DNA from: Acholoe squamosa
Lineage: Eukaryota > Annelida > Polychaeta > Phyllodocida > Polynoidae
Assembly (NCBI GenBank): GCA_949317995.1
Contig: OX439044.1
Coordinates: 28,468,733 to 28,532,732, forward strand
DNA: 64,000 bases
Reading direction: 5' to 3'
How positions within the stretch are numbered: the first letter of the stretch is position 1; the number at the start of each line of letters is the position of its first letter. A model generated the notes under the pieces. The model had not been told where the DNA came from and did not search any database. It was given only the letters and a program-made list of their open reading frames with translations. Made by a program: the position numbers and the translations under genes. Positions 9,936 to 20,613 of the stretch are shown piece after piece.

Positions 9936-10645
9936 AAACACGCACATGCCCTCAGGGCAACACCAGTGTCGTCTAGGCCACTGTCCACATTATGATTGAC
10001 CAAAGCATGCCCTTAGGGCATTAAAGGGGGGCTGGCACCGCAAATTAACAACATGGGTACCAATTCAAACAGCGATCATAAAATCGCGGGAATCAGCGGA
10101 AAAACCTGATTGGTCAAGGGGTGGTCACGTGACTTTTTAATGCGGGCATATATTACCATGCCAGGGCCCCTTTAAAAGTGTATGAATGTCCTAAGGGCCT
10201 ACTTTAAATACCAGAACTACACCATCCTTAATATCCTTAGGTACGGAATTATGCCAGGGGATATTTCTATCCGTTACCCCCTGGCCGTTACCTTCAGAGA
10301 AGAGAATTTCCCTGGGGCCATCATGGACATAGCACTGGTGCCCTGAGGGCATTGATGATAAAAATGGGCTTAGGGCTTAAGTTAACAGTTGTGTTATTTC
10401 ATTGCCTTAATGTCCAGAATATGTCCTGATGATAAAAATTCCTGTATAGGGGGCCTAGTCCAGATCAGGCCCTATTATAAAAGGGCAGCAATATAGCGGT
10501 AGGCTATGCCCTAAGGGTATCGTGTCCCTCAGGCATACATTTTCCTCTACCTCATTCCCACGCCCAGTGTGGGAAAGTCCTTCTGCCCGCGGCAATGTAC
10601 GCGCCACTCCCATGCGGCGTGGCAGTATGTCCTAAGGGCATATTA

Positions 10646-10859
10646 AGCTAGGGATCCACTGCGGACTTGCACTCGTGCGTGTTTTCTCGCAGAGCACTCG
10701 CAAAAATCAAATTATTTTGATTTTTGCGAATGTTGTTGCACGCCACTCTGACGTTGCATGAAGTTTATCGCAGCAGCAGATCCACTGCTGGAACGTCTTC
10801 TGCGAGAAAACACGCACGAGTGCAAGTCACAAGAAACTCGCGCCAGTGGATCCCTAGCT
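10646..10859. mobile_element. MITE with AGCTAGGGATCCACTG ends, copy 2
   Basis: 214 bp, same inverted ends and internal motifs as 1754-1980 but in reverse orientation, inserted just inside the right end of the third TGCCC element. Confidence 0.7.
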
Positions 10860-10888
10860 CTAGACCAACGTAGCAAGTTGTATCCTGC

Positions 10889-11845
10889 AATTCCCAGGCA
10901 GACAAATTTCTTTCAGAATCTGTACACTCTGAAGTATGGATTGGGTTGAATTGAATTTATCTTCATCGGTCATAGACTATAGATATCTCAGGAAAACTTT
11001 GAACTTTTTTTTTTTTTCGAAAGAGCCATCATTAATTGCAATAGCCTACCAGGTACCTCCCCCCAGGGCCCTACTATGCATATCCATGAATGAATGTAAA
11101 TACAATACCAAAAAAAAAAAAAAAAATAAATAAAAATAACCAGAAGCACTGCGAGCTCAGTTTTTTTTAAAGTTATATTTATTTCATACTAATCACAATG
11201 CAATTATAAGCCCTAGTTCCTTTTGACATCTCCCCATGCAACAAGAAAGAGTGACTTTTACATGAATAAAGTTTTGATGAGCTTAATTTCAGTGGAATGC
11301 TCAGGACCTTGCCTGTAATGTCCACATATGCAAATAACTTGCATCGGGACATTCGCAAGACAAATATCTTTCAAATAGTGCATAATATCATTATTTACAT
11401 AACTGCTAATGAATAGGCCTGGGTGCATTCCCATTAGGCTAACTTCAGTGAAGTCGAGATTTGGTTCCCTTTGTACTCTTTGTGTTTGCCAAAAAACACA
11501 GACTATCAACACCAAGTAGGGTGGTCTTTGCCTGATCACCTGTGTTTTGTCAAGCTATGCATTAGGGCCTAATCATATCTAATGAAAGTATAGGAAAATG
11601 TACGTTTATTGATTAACCATCTACACAGACAATGCAGACATATTACCTAATGGTGGTGGACAACGGTCTATGAGCCTGACAGGTTGAATAAATACTACCC
11701 AAGGTGAAAGCCAGCTTATTCAGTCAGCTGTTGGTCCATGCACCCATCAGCCAAACAGGCTGCCTTTGTCCAGAAGCCTTTATACTCCTAAATGACACCA
11801 TTAGGGAGCCTTGTATCCAATGGTCTATGCGTCATTATAAGTCTT
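10889..11845. other. No gene or clear repeat seen
   Basis: AT-rich sequence with poly-A and poly-T runs near 11005 and 11110. The 93-codon minus frame at 11258-11539 has no recognisable product and no splice support. Confidence 0.5.
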
Positions 11846-13187
11846 GTGAGTAGTGCAGAAAGTGGGGTTAGGGGCAGGGTATGTGAGTTGTTAGTGCAGA
11901 AAGTGGGGTAAGGGGCGGGTATGTGAGTAGTGCAGAAAGTGGGGGTTAGGGGTAGGGTATGTGAGTAGTGCAGAAAGTGGGGTAAGGGGCGGGGATGTAA
12001 GTAGTGCAGAATGTGGGGGATAGGGGTAGGGTATGTGAGTAGTGCAGAAAGTGGGGTTAGGGGCAGGGTATGTGAGTAGTGCAGAAAGTGGGGGTTAGGG
12101 GCAGGGTATGTGAGTAGTGCAGAAAGTGGGATTAGGGGCAGGGTATGTGAGAGGTGCAGAAAGTGGGGTTAGGGACAGGGTATGTGAGTAGTGTAGAAAA
12201 TGGGGCTCGGGTCAGGGTGTATGAGTACCCGGGCAGGGAATGTGAGTAGTGCAGAAAGTGGGGGTTAGGGGCAGGGTATGTGAGTAGTGCAGAAAGTGGG
12301 ATCAGGGCCAGGGTATGTGAGAAGTGCAGAAAGTGGGATTAGGGGCAGGGTATGTGAGAGGTGCAGAAAGTGGGTTTAGGACAGGGTATGTGAGTAGTGC
12401 AGAAAATGGGGCTCGGGTCAGGGTGTATGAGTACCCGGGAAGTACAGAAAGTGGGGTAAGGGGTAGGGGGTAAAAGTAGTGCAGAAAGTGGGGTTAGGGG
12501 CAGGCTGTGTGAGTAGTGCAGGGTAGTGCAGAGTATGTGAGTAGTATGGGAAATGGGGTTAGAGCAGGGTATGTGAGTAGTATGGGAAATGGGGTTAGAG
12601 CAGGGTATGTGAGTAGTATGGGAAATGGGGTTAGAGCAGGGTATGTGAGTAGCACAGAAAGTGGGGTAAGAGTCAGGATGTCTTCCTAGTAGAGGAGGTG
12701 GGGTTGGACAGGTTGTGTGAGTAGGACAGATGGTGCAGGGTTTATGCTGTGTGAGTAGTTCAGAAGGTAGGGTTACACCAGTCCCATCCTAATTGTAGTA
12801 GCCAATCTGAGAGCCAGGCAGGGTTTGTGAGTAGTGCAGGAAGTGGGGCTAGTGTCAGCATGTATGAGTAATACAGAAATTGGGGTTAGGGGCAGGGGGT
12901 GAGTAGTACAGAAAGTGATGTTAGGGGCAGGGTGTATGAGTAGTGCAGAAAGAGGGGTTAGGGTCAGGGTGTGTGAGTAGTACAAAGGTGGGGTTAGGGT
13001 CAGGGTGTATCAGTAGTGCAGAGAGTGGGGTTAGGGTCAGGATGTGTAGTTCAGGAGGTGGGGTTAGGGGCAGGGTGTGTGAGTAGGGCAAATGGTGCAG
13101 GGTTCGTGGTGTGTGAGTAGTTCAGAGGGTGGGGTTTCGACAGTCCTGTCCAAACTGTAGTAGCCAATCAGATGGCAGCAGGGTTTA
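11846..13187. repeat. G-rich minisatellite, about 37-bp unit, main block
   Basis: Unit approximately GTGAGTAGTGCAGAAAGTGG followed by GGTTAGGGGCAGGGTAT, repeated about 30 times with point changes and short deletions. A higher-order period of about 360 bp is suggested by two copies of GTAGTAGCCAATC (about 12796 and 13157). Four G-runs per unit on the plus strand could form G-quadruplexes. No coding frame follows the period. Confidence 0.9.
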
Positions 13188-13616
13188 CTGCTGAATGAGG
13201 CCATTTCAAATCTTTATAGTGCTATTCCATCATCCCTTTTTTATAATGCCATATCTAATCTTCCATCATGATATGACTTTTCCATCATGAATCAGCTCTT
13301 GCTCGTATTTCTAACTTTTAAGTCATATCAAATATTCCATGATAATAGTGTTTTTTTTATGTGTTTTATTGGGTCTAATAACACATGTACAGTGTAAATG
13401 CATAGGACCCCTTCTCTACATAGGTCCTTAATTAATAACATATAATTGGTATGACGACAAAAGTTCAAGTTTTATAAAATCGTGGAGTATTGAGGATGGT
13501 TTTTAATGGCTTTCCTAATTCTATTACATCTTGTACTAGTTGATTTTATAGGATTGTAAGTGAGCCTGTATGATATCACCACTTGATTAGGATGGTAACA
13601 GTTCTCTAAGTGTCAG
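13188..13616. other. Unique AT-rich spacer between minisatellite blocks
   Basis: No frame, repeat or palindrome stands out. It contains three copies of TCCATCATGA-like sequence near 13228-13290. Confidence 0.4.
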
Positions 13617-13992
13617 TGTGTGTGTAGAACAGGGGCTGGGTTAGGTTCAGGGTGTGCGAGTAGTGCAGATAGTGCAGGGTTAGGTTCAGGGTGTGCGAGT
13701 ACTGTAGAAAGTGGGGTTAGAGTCAGGGTGTGTGAGTAGTTCAGGAGGTGGGGTTGGGGTCAGGGTGTATGAGTAGTGCAGAAAGTGGGGTTAGGAGCAG
13801 GGGTGAGTAGTTCAGAAAGTGGGTTATGGGCAGGGTGTATGAGTAGTGCAGAAAGTGGCTTTAGGGGCAGCCAGGGTGTGTGAGCAGAGCAGAAAGTGGA
13901 ATAAGGGACTGCGTAGTATGTGATGCGGGGTTAGGGTCAGGGTATTATGTGAGTAGTACTGAAATTGGCTTTAGGGACAAGGTGTGTGATTG
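13617..13992. repeat. G-rich minisatellite, second block
   Basis: Same GTGAGTAGTGCAGAAAGTGG unit, about ten more divergent copies, ending 165 bp before the stop codon of the TRP-like gene, so it may fall in that gene's 3' UTR. Confidence 0.85.
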
Positions 13993-14156
13993 TAAAGCAT
14001 CTCCTTCCTTGATATATTCAGCTGATACCATAGCGCCAATATACCTCTGTCTATGTTTATTATAAACCAATCCGATATTCATTTTAGAATTTGAGGAGTA
14101 TAGAGCAAAGTTCTCAGTAGATTATTGAATTAACCTTCCCCCATGAATATACTGCA

Positions 14157-15905
14157 TTAGTCGAGCGTCCTTGGCTTCAGAGATACCACTGGTACATGGA
14201 TCTTGCCATTCTCATTGAGGAAGTACTTGGCGGTGCGGCGGTCATACAACTTGTGGAAGAAGAATCCCAGTCTGAAGTCAATCACCAGGATGACAGACAA
14301 CCATTGACAGGTGGTGAATACCTCCTTGTTGTCCATGACGTGTGTCACTGACGTAGAGAAGAGAGCCACCAGGAAGTTCAGCAATAATATGGCCACCATG
14401 AAGACATAGATAATGTGCAGGAGATAAAGGCTAACTGGGTCATTGGTATTGTAGGCGCGGAAGTCGACCATGTTCACCATAGCTGTGAAAGTGGAGTAGA
14501 AGCTATATGGGAGAGTGGAAAATTCCTCAGGGCATGTGTCCAGAGACCTGCCGTCATTTATGAGTCTTTCAAATGACATGCTGAAGGGAAAAGCAAACAT
14601 GATCCAGACTGCACTGAATTTGAAGATGTCGATGACCATACCCTGGACAGCAAAGATGAAATAGCCTATAAATGGGGCTAGCTGTATGAAGTACATTAAA
14701 GACCAAACTAGGTTCATTGATGATACAATGTAGAGCAGGTTTGTAAAGGAGACTGTGGAGTCTGTAGGAACGAATGATGTCACCAGAGATGTTAGTGTCC
14801 CCAACAAAACAGCTAGTGCTAAGGTAAATTGGAGAAATCTGTAAGACGGATAACTTGAATTAACATCTTTCCAGGAGACAGAGGTCTTGTATGCCTTCAT
14901 GGAGGTCTTCCTATATCGGCTGACACTAAAAATAACTGCATCAGCAACGTCCACGAGTAGAATGAATATACAGTGAATGGTGAGGTAGAATGCCAAGGCC
15001 AAGAAGGCATCTGTTGAAATTAAGCTAGGGGCACCAGTGCAACTGTTTGATGTATATTTTGCACTGTTCCTAGACCTAGTGATTGATGGCCTAGACCATC
15101 CTCCAGCCCCATCATAGATGAAGAAGACTATAAGAAATAACAGTCTGATGATAAACCAGATACTTCTGAATAACAGACTAGACCTCTTCTTTACCTTCAC
15201 CCAGTTAGATATAACTCCTGATGTAAATACTTGATAGACTTCCTTTTCTCCAACCTTCTTATCATCCATGAAGAGCAGGAACCCCAATGGTGATACATGT
15301 CGGCGCTCATTGGTTTCATATTCTGTCACGTCGAATTTCTGAACTGTAAAAATGCCTTCCACTCTCTGTGTGCGACAGTAGACTCCCTCAGTCTCAAAAA
15401 TGATCCTGAACATTTTGAACGCTCCCAGCCATGCTGCCATCTCCAGGGGGTACAGTCCATGATGGCCTTCAGACTTCAACAGCTTCCTGAGGTCGTCAGT
15501 GCTGAGCAGTCCCTGGAGGTGGAGATACACCTTGCAGCAGGTCTGCTCCAGGGCAGGTTCCAGGAATGCCAGGTAAACCAACAGGTGTAAAATGTTGGAT
15601 CCCTTGCTATCTCTTTGGTGTACATCCACACCGTGCTCATGGAGCACAGAGAGCACCTTCAGGGATCCACAGGCACCCGCCAGGCACCATGGACGGCAGA
15701 GGTCAATGTCAAGATATCCTTTGCTATTTAGAAAATGGGCTATCTCCTTGAGGATATTATTCTCACCATCTTGAGGGAAGAACCCATTCATAAGTCTCTT
15801 CTTCTCATCATTATTCGCATCATCTAAAGTACAGGAGACAAGGAGGTGGTCGTCAGCCACCAGGGCCTGCCTCCAGAAGTCGTAGGTATCCTCTGGGAGA
15901 GCCAT
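14157..15905 (-). CDS. TRP-like cation channel with ankyrin-type N-terminus, single exon
   Basis: A 582-residue membrane protein. Residues about 70-175 hold degenerate ankyrin repeats (GSNILHLLVYLAFLE; GLYPLEMAAWLGAFKMFRII), the pattern of TRPV/TRPC cytoplasmic domains. Six hydrophobic segments follow: about 245-265, 300-325, 357-380, 387-408, 412-445 and 494-520. A re-entrant pore-like stretch (FYSTFTAMVNMVDF, about 469-482) sits between the last two, and the sixth segment LLLNFLVALFSTSV is typical of TRP S6. Inferred role: a cation channel of the plasma membrane. The ORF is intronless while its neighbours are intron-rich, and an in-frame stop precedes the chosen ATG, so the start is firm unless a 5' exon exists. 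Only about two to four ankyrin repeats are visible against six in TRPV. I see no TRP box after S6. Intronless TRP-like genes could arise by retroposition. Subfamily cannot be fixed by eye; TRPV-like is the best guess. Confidence 0.8.
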   Translation of the reverse strand: MALPEDTYDFWRQALVADDHLLVSCTLDDANNDEKKRLMNGFFPQDGENNILKEIAHFLNSKGYLDIDLCRPWCLAGACGSLKVLSVLHEHGVDVHQRDSKGSNILHLLVYLAFLEPALEQTCCKVYLHLQGLLSTDDLRKLLKSEGHHGLYPLEMAAWLGAFKMFRIIFETEGVYCRTQRVEGIFTVQKFDVTEYETNERRHVSPLGFLLFMDDKKVGEKEVYQVFTSGVISNWVKVKKRSSLLFRSIWFIIRLLFLIVFFIYDGAGGWSRPSITRSRNSAKYTSNSCTGAPSLISTDAFLALAFYLTIHCIFILLVDVADAVIFSVSRYRKTSMKAYKTSVSWKDVNSSYPSYRFLQFTLALAVLLGTLTSLVTSFVPTDSTVSFTNLLYIVSSMNLVWSLMYFIQLAPFIGYFIFAVQGMVIDIFKFSAVWIMFAFPFSMSFERLINDGRSLDTCPEEFSTLPYSFYSTFTAMVNMVDFRAYNTNDPVSLYLLHIIYVFMVAILLLNFLVALFSTSVTHVMDNKEVFTTCQWLSVILVIDFRLGFFFHKLYDRRTAKYFLNENGKIHVPVVSLKPRTLD

Positions 15906-17559
15906 AATGTCCTCCAGTGGCTGTTGGTTAAAATCCTACCTTACACTGCTTCCCCATCTCACCTGTGGGTAAACTGCCTTGAGTAATTATGAATACTGTA
16001 ATCACAGCAGCGTGAAATATAGCACTGCTAATTCCCCAGTGCTGCCACCGCCATGGATATGGTCAGCCAGACACGTACCAGCAGCCTTTATATATTATCT
16101 CTCGCTGCATTTGCCATTCTATAACATCAGCCAAGTGATAAAAGCATCGTGCCAACTGGGATTACCTTCAGTACACAGACCCCGCCCCTCAACGGCGTGT
16201 TGGCACACATTGTTAGATATCCCACCCGGTCGGCTAAGCTGCGTTCACACTACCAGAATGATTGCACTATCATATCTGGTTGAAAAGGTCTTTGGAAGAC
16301 CTCTCTGAGTCACTGAGTCTGAGTACTTAATGGGACATAATTTTGGCTATCTATCTACTGTTCTGAGTGTGTAAGCTATATTTCAAAAGGTCATCAATGA
16401 TGATCATCCTTCACTCACTTACACAAATGATGACAAGGTACCTCCCTCAGACTGCATCAAACTGAGCACCACCATTAAGTGATCTTTATTGATTGTCCTT
16501 ATTTATTCATCTAAAGCTCCGCGTTTTCCCCAGCCGTATGCCCTGGGGGAGACGTATGCATTGTTCATGATAGGCCTACCATTACCAGCCATTGGCCAAC
16601 TCCCAATCCATCTGGCCCCCTGACCCGTGGCCCCCCAAACACATAGTCCTCTAGTCAAATCGCCCATGTGAAGACAGTACATTATATTCATTTATAACCA
16701 TCCAAACAAGATAATAAAAAAGATGATTCAATTAGAAGATATATAAAATATTGTTATAGTTTTTTAAACACCCCGTGAAAAGAAACCACCTATTTGAAAA
16801 TCATCCTCTTTTAACTTAACCAAAGACCTGTGTGAACACGACTCTATGTGCCCTGTGGACGGACCCAGCAATTGATGATCGATATCATTAAATATGGACA
16901 ATACGACAACAGACACAAACGCAGTTTGCTTTCGTAAGGCTAAGCAAATTCTGCTTTGAGTTTGCTTAATTTGTGTCTACCCAAACTGGATTGGACATAA
17001 AGTAAATTATTCAACCTGGACGAGTGGGCATGCCAATCAACTAAATGCAAGAAAGCATTTTTCAGTACCTACTGCTGAGCTTCCAACTTGGTTTCCAAAG
17101 CCACATATCCTCAAAACCCCTATTTACCTTGCACGATAGGATGGTGCACAGCGAAGTGACCATGTCGAAGTTTCAACATTCATCTATAGAATCCCTGTTG
17201 CTGAGTTCCAATATTCATGAATACCATGTTCGCTTCGACATTTGGTTCATTAAATAGATCCATGCATGTGATGCAGAACGATGATGGCTCTTTAAATATT
17301 TAAGTTTGCTCAGTGATGGGAAACTGGCGCCCCTCGTACATCCTATTTGTAGTAGGTAGGTCAGTGCTCGTTGGCAATGGTACCATTGTATCAAACTGTT
17401 TCATTGATATTCCATGTAATTTCCCATTAAAAAAAATCATTTGTGTGAACCCATCTCCATCCTCTTTTTTTCCCCCAAAAATGAAAGTTTTTGTTGTTTT
17501 TCTTCATTCTTAATCCTATCATAGTGAGAGAATTAAGACATGGCAAGAAACTGCAATTT

Positions 17560-17946
17560 AGGCCACTCCATAAAAAAAAAAAAAACCTGTTTCTCATCAC
17601 TGCCCTCGTCAGAAAAATCGAGATTTTTTCTTTCCTTTTTTTAAAGAGAATTTTCTGAGAAAGATGTACCAAAAATTGATCAAAAATAGTCAAGTTTGGT
17701 ACCAAATAAAAGCTTATGGTCCAGGGAATGCAGCTGGCTATCAAGACATTATCACACTTTTATAATGTCAATGATAACTTTACTTTTAAAATGCAGTTTT
17801 TCTTACACGCGGCCATTTGTGATGCATTCACCCCCTATTGAAATGCTACAGCAAAAAAAATAAAAATAAAATCCTCCTTCGTCACTTTTTTCATGACTTG
17901 GTGATGAGAAACAAGTTTTTTTTTTGTTTTTTTTTTGGAGTGGCCT
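17560..17946. mobile_element. AGGCCACTCC TIR element
   Basis: Begins AGGCCACTCCATAAAAAA followed by CCTGTTTCTCATCACTGCCC and ends GTGATGAGAAACAAG, poly-T, GGAGTGGCCT. The ends are inverted repeats of about 50 bp. Single ends or fragments of the same family appear near 29697, 31721-31785 and 48854. Confidence 0.7.
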
Positions 17947-18631
17947 TATACATACAACTTCTTATCAGTACCACGCTTGTTAGATCTTCAATATTGACCA
18001 TGCACTTCACCCATAACAGATAACCTTAGATTTATTACACCCACTCTCTCAAAATATCTATGATTTTGATACTTGTATGGCCTATCATATAAATCAGCGA
18101 CAGCTGTCTGTGCTTCGGGAGTGGATGGATATTGTTTGATCTTGCTATTGCGTTTGCTTTGCGCTCACAGGTGAATGCATTGTATAGATCCCATGTATAT
18201 CACACGGTGGAGACCTCAAAGAAACCCATGGAACCAGCATAAGACCAGGTAGAGAGTGGCATGTCTCTGATCAAAGCTATTGAGATCGTGAGACATCACT
18301 GGGAATTGTGCCCTCCCACAAAAGCCCATGGTTGGAGTTATGAGGGTCGTGAGGGCTTGTGGACATCCTAAAAGCATTAGGTGGAAGTTCATGAAAATAG
18401 GCTCTGGAATATTAACATACCATATACAGTAAGAATTAGAAAATACAACAAAAAAAAAAAAAAACACAACAACTTTACGCATTATAACATAGGTGCGGCG
18501 GGGAGAGGCAAAAATTCTTGATTAAATCTAATGTATTTGGTATGACCCAATGAGCATTTCTCCCCTTTCAACGGTCTATGACTGGGTACTCTTTCGGTGA
18601 TTTACCTAGCATGGGGCGCATTTCTCGTGAA

Positions 18632-18807
18632 GTCATATATAAGCAAATGTCAATGACCATGGGATATTTTAGCATTGTATTCACCGAGGTGATTCTGCCC
18701 GTATTCAACGAAGCCATTATATGGCTGAGTTGAATGCGGGCAGAATCACCAAGGTGAATACGATGCTAAAATGTCCCATGGGAGTTGACATTTGCATTTA
18801 TGTCATG
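18632..18807. repeat. Foldback element, about 75-bp imperfect arms
   Basis: Left arm contains TTTAGCATTGTATTCACCG and AGGTGATTCTGCCCG. The right arm is their near complement, extending outward through CCCATGG and CAAATGTCAA. The loop is about 20 bp (AAGCCATTATATGGCTGAG). Confidence 0.75.
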
Positions 18808-20613
18808 GCTACAGGTTTAATTTTACTTTTAAAGGCAAGAACACTATCAAAGTTACTTAATTTCAGTGTCTATTTGTTGCAGCAGGTCACATGACCACCA
18901 GCCATTGAATACGGGCACATTGTATTCAATCCCCCCATTGAATACGGTTGTTCTAGTACTAATCTATAGTGGTGCTCGTATCAGCCATGACATAAGGTCC
19001 CTTACCGAGTCCATAACATTTTCCATAGGCAATGATTTTTTCCATAAGCAATTTTCTAGTATAACTCGTAATATAAGCTGGCAAGCTAGACAGAAGGCTG
19101 CTATTAGATGAACAGGAAGGCCCAGGCCACAGTGCATCCCTGCCCTGAGGCTGATTCATACCACAATAGCCATTAATGAGGGATGTGAAATCCCAAAACC
19201 CATTTCCTCTGAAGTGCAATATATAGGCTTGCAAGTTAATGTTTTTATATAGGATAAAGTGATCTAAATGGTCTTTGGGCAGAATATAATGTACTCTAAT
19301 GTATTATACAGTGATGTTTGGAAAATTACCATTGGGATGCCAACATTTCTCACTCTGGAATGATACTGGCAGAAATTCTAAGTCAGACCCCTCCCCCCTT
19401 ACAAATGGTAAATTCTTTTCTTTTCTCAGTGGATTTGAATAGATCTCAAGAATGGTCTTTTTGAGCATAAAAAAACTCGGATTTCCGCATTTCCAAGGAG
19501 ATTTCACACCCCTGATTAATCTTCCAATGCTTTCTTTTTTCAAGGTTAAAAAGGCCCTATTCATAAGACTTCTGTAAGTCATCTTCATAGCCGAGAAACA
19601 CAACCCAGGGGAATGGCTGGTAGTTAAAAAATGAATCCCTTTTTTATACTATGATTTGCCCTCTTCTCTGAAGAAATGTCAGAAATCGGATATATGGGAC
19701 ACAACAGCTAGTTTATGTAACATGAACACGTTTAATAACACAGGATAATAGATGAGTAACAAATATGTAACATTAGATACGTACCAGACTTAATGCATAT
19801 CATATAGAGCTATTGTGATCGTGGTTCATATGTATGTGTATAGTCCATGCAACATAAACACGACAGTTGTAGTTCAATCATCACACACATGATACTCTCA
19901 TATGATCAATTATTTAGTATAATTTCCCTAAAATTCCTGGATAAAATTCAGAAAATATGTACTTTCAATTATACTATTCTATTTTTATGACCTGTAAAAT
20001 TCACAACCAGTATCACATTGTGGCAGTACAATATGATAATGTGTATCTGTAGAATGGATGAAAGATCGACTTTCAATTGATATGGTTCCACAGAACTGAA
20101 TATAAAAGTACTGTGATGAAAAAAAATGCCATTATAACGAGCATTTGAATGCTTCCTTACAAATAGATGTATGGTTAAACTATAACAGCATTGTAGGTCC
20201 TACTGGCCCCATTACATACCCCTTAACTAAGTTCCGTATAAAAGTCAATCACAATGCAAGTCAGATAATGGAAAAAATATCCCATTCAAAATAACGCGTT
20301 CAATATTGTACTGAAAGACACTAACCACCACTGAATGTATCACAGAGTGCATCACAGATATTATCCCCATTATGGACCTAATCCATTATATCACCAGAGT
20401 ATTTCAGAGCTAAACCCCTTTTGTATAACACACAGCACCACAATATAAGACCATTGCCCCCTCACAGAATCTATCACATTTTAGTGCTCAGTAGTGTTCA
20501 AAGGATCCATTATATATTTAGCTGCATCACAGATTCTATCACAATCCCAATGATAGGGATTTGATTGATTTCCACAACTTTGGCTGTATCAGAAGCAGTC
20601 ACATATTATGGAA

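Larger units (their letters stand above)
7858..10888. mobile_element. TGCCC-dyad element, copy 3, decayed and invaded
   Basis: Begins without its own left end, at the sequence following GTATATTTT in copy 1, and ends at right terminus TAGCAAGTTGTATCCTGC (10871-10888) with about three changes in 28 bp. Three elements sit inside it: the AGTCC-dyad element (7987-9567), a G-rich MITE (9607-9935) and a BamHI-ended MITE (10646-10859). Remaining parts still carry TGCCC dyads (7899, 7953, 9948, 10006, 10340) at lower fidelity, so it is the oldest copy. Confidence 0.65.
15906..20613. other. Gene-free interval between TRP-like gene and unknown gene
   Basis: No exon recognised. It contains a TIR element at 17560-17946 and a foldback at 18632-18807. 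The part below 20613 is the probable 3' UTR and downstream region of the minus-strand unknown gene; many ATCACAGA / ATTATATCAC words occur at 20340-20560. Confidence 0.5.

Noticed and set aside
11846..13187. Interstitial telomere repeat (GGGTTAGGG words)
   Set aside because: The unit is 37 bp with one such word each; there is no run of TTAGGG.
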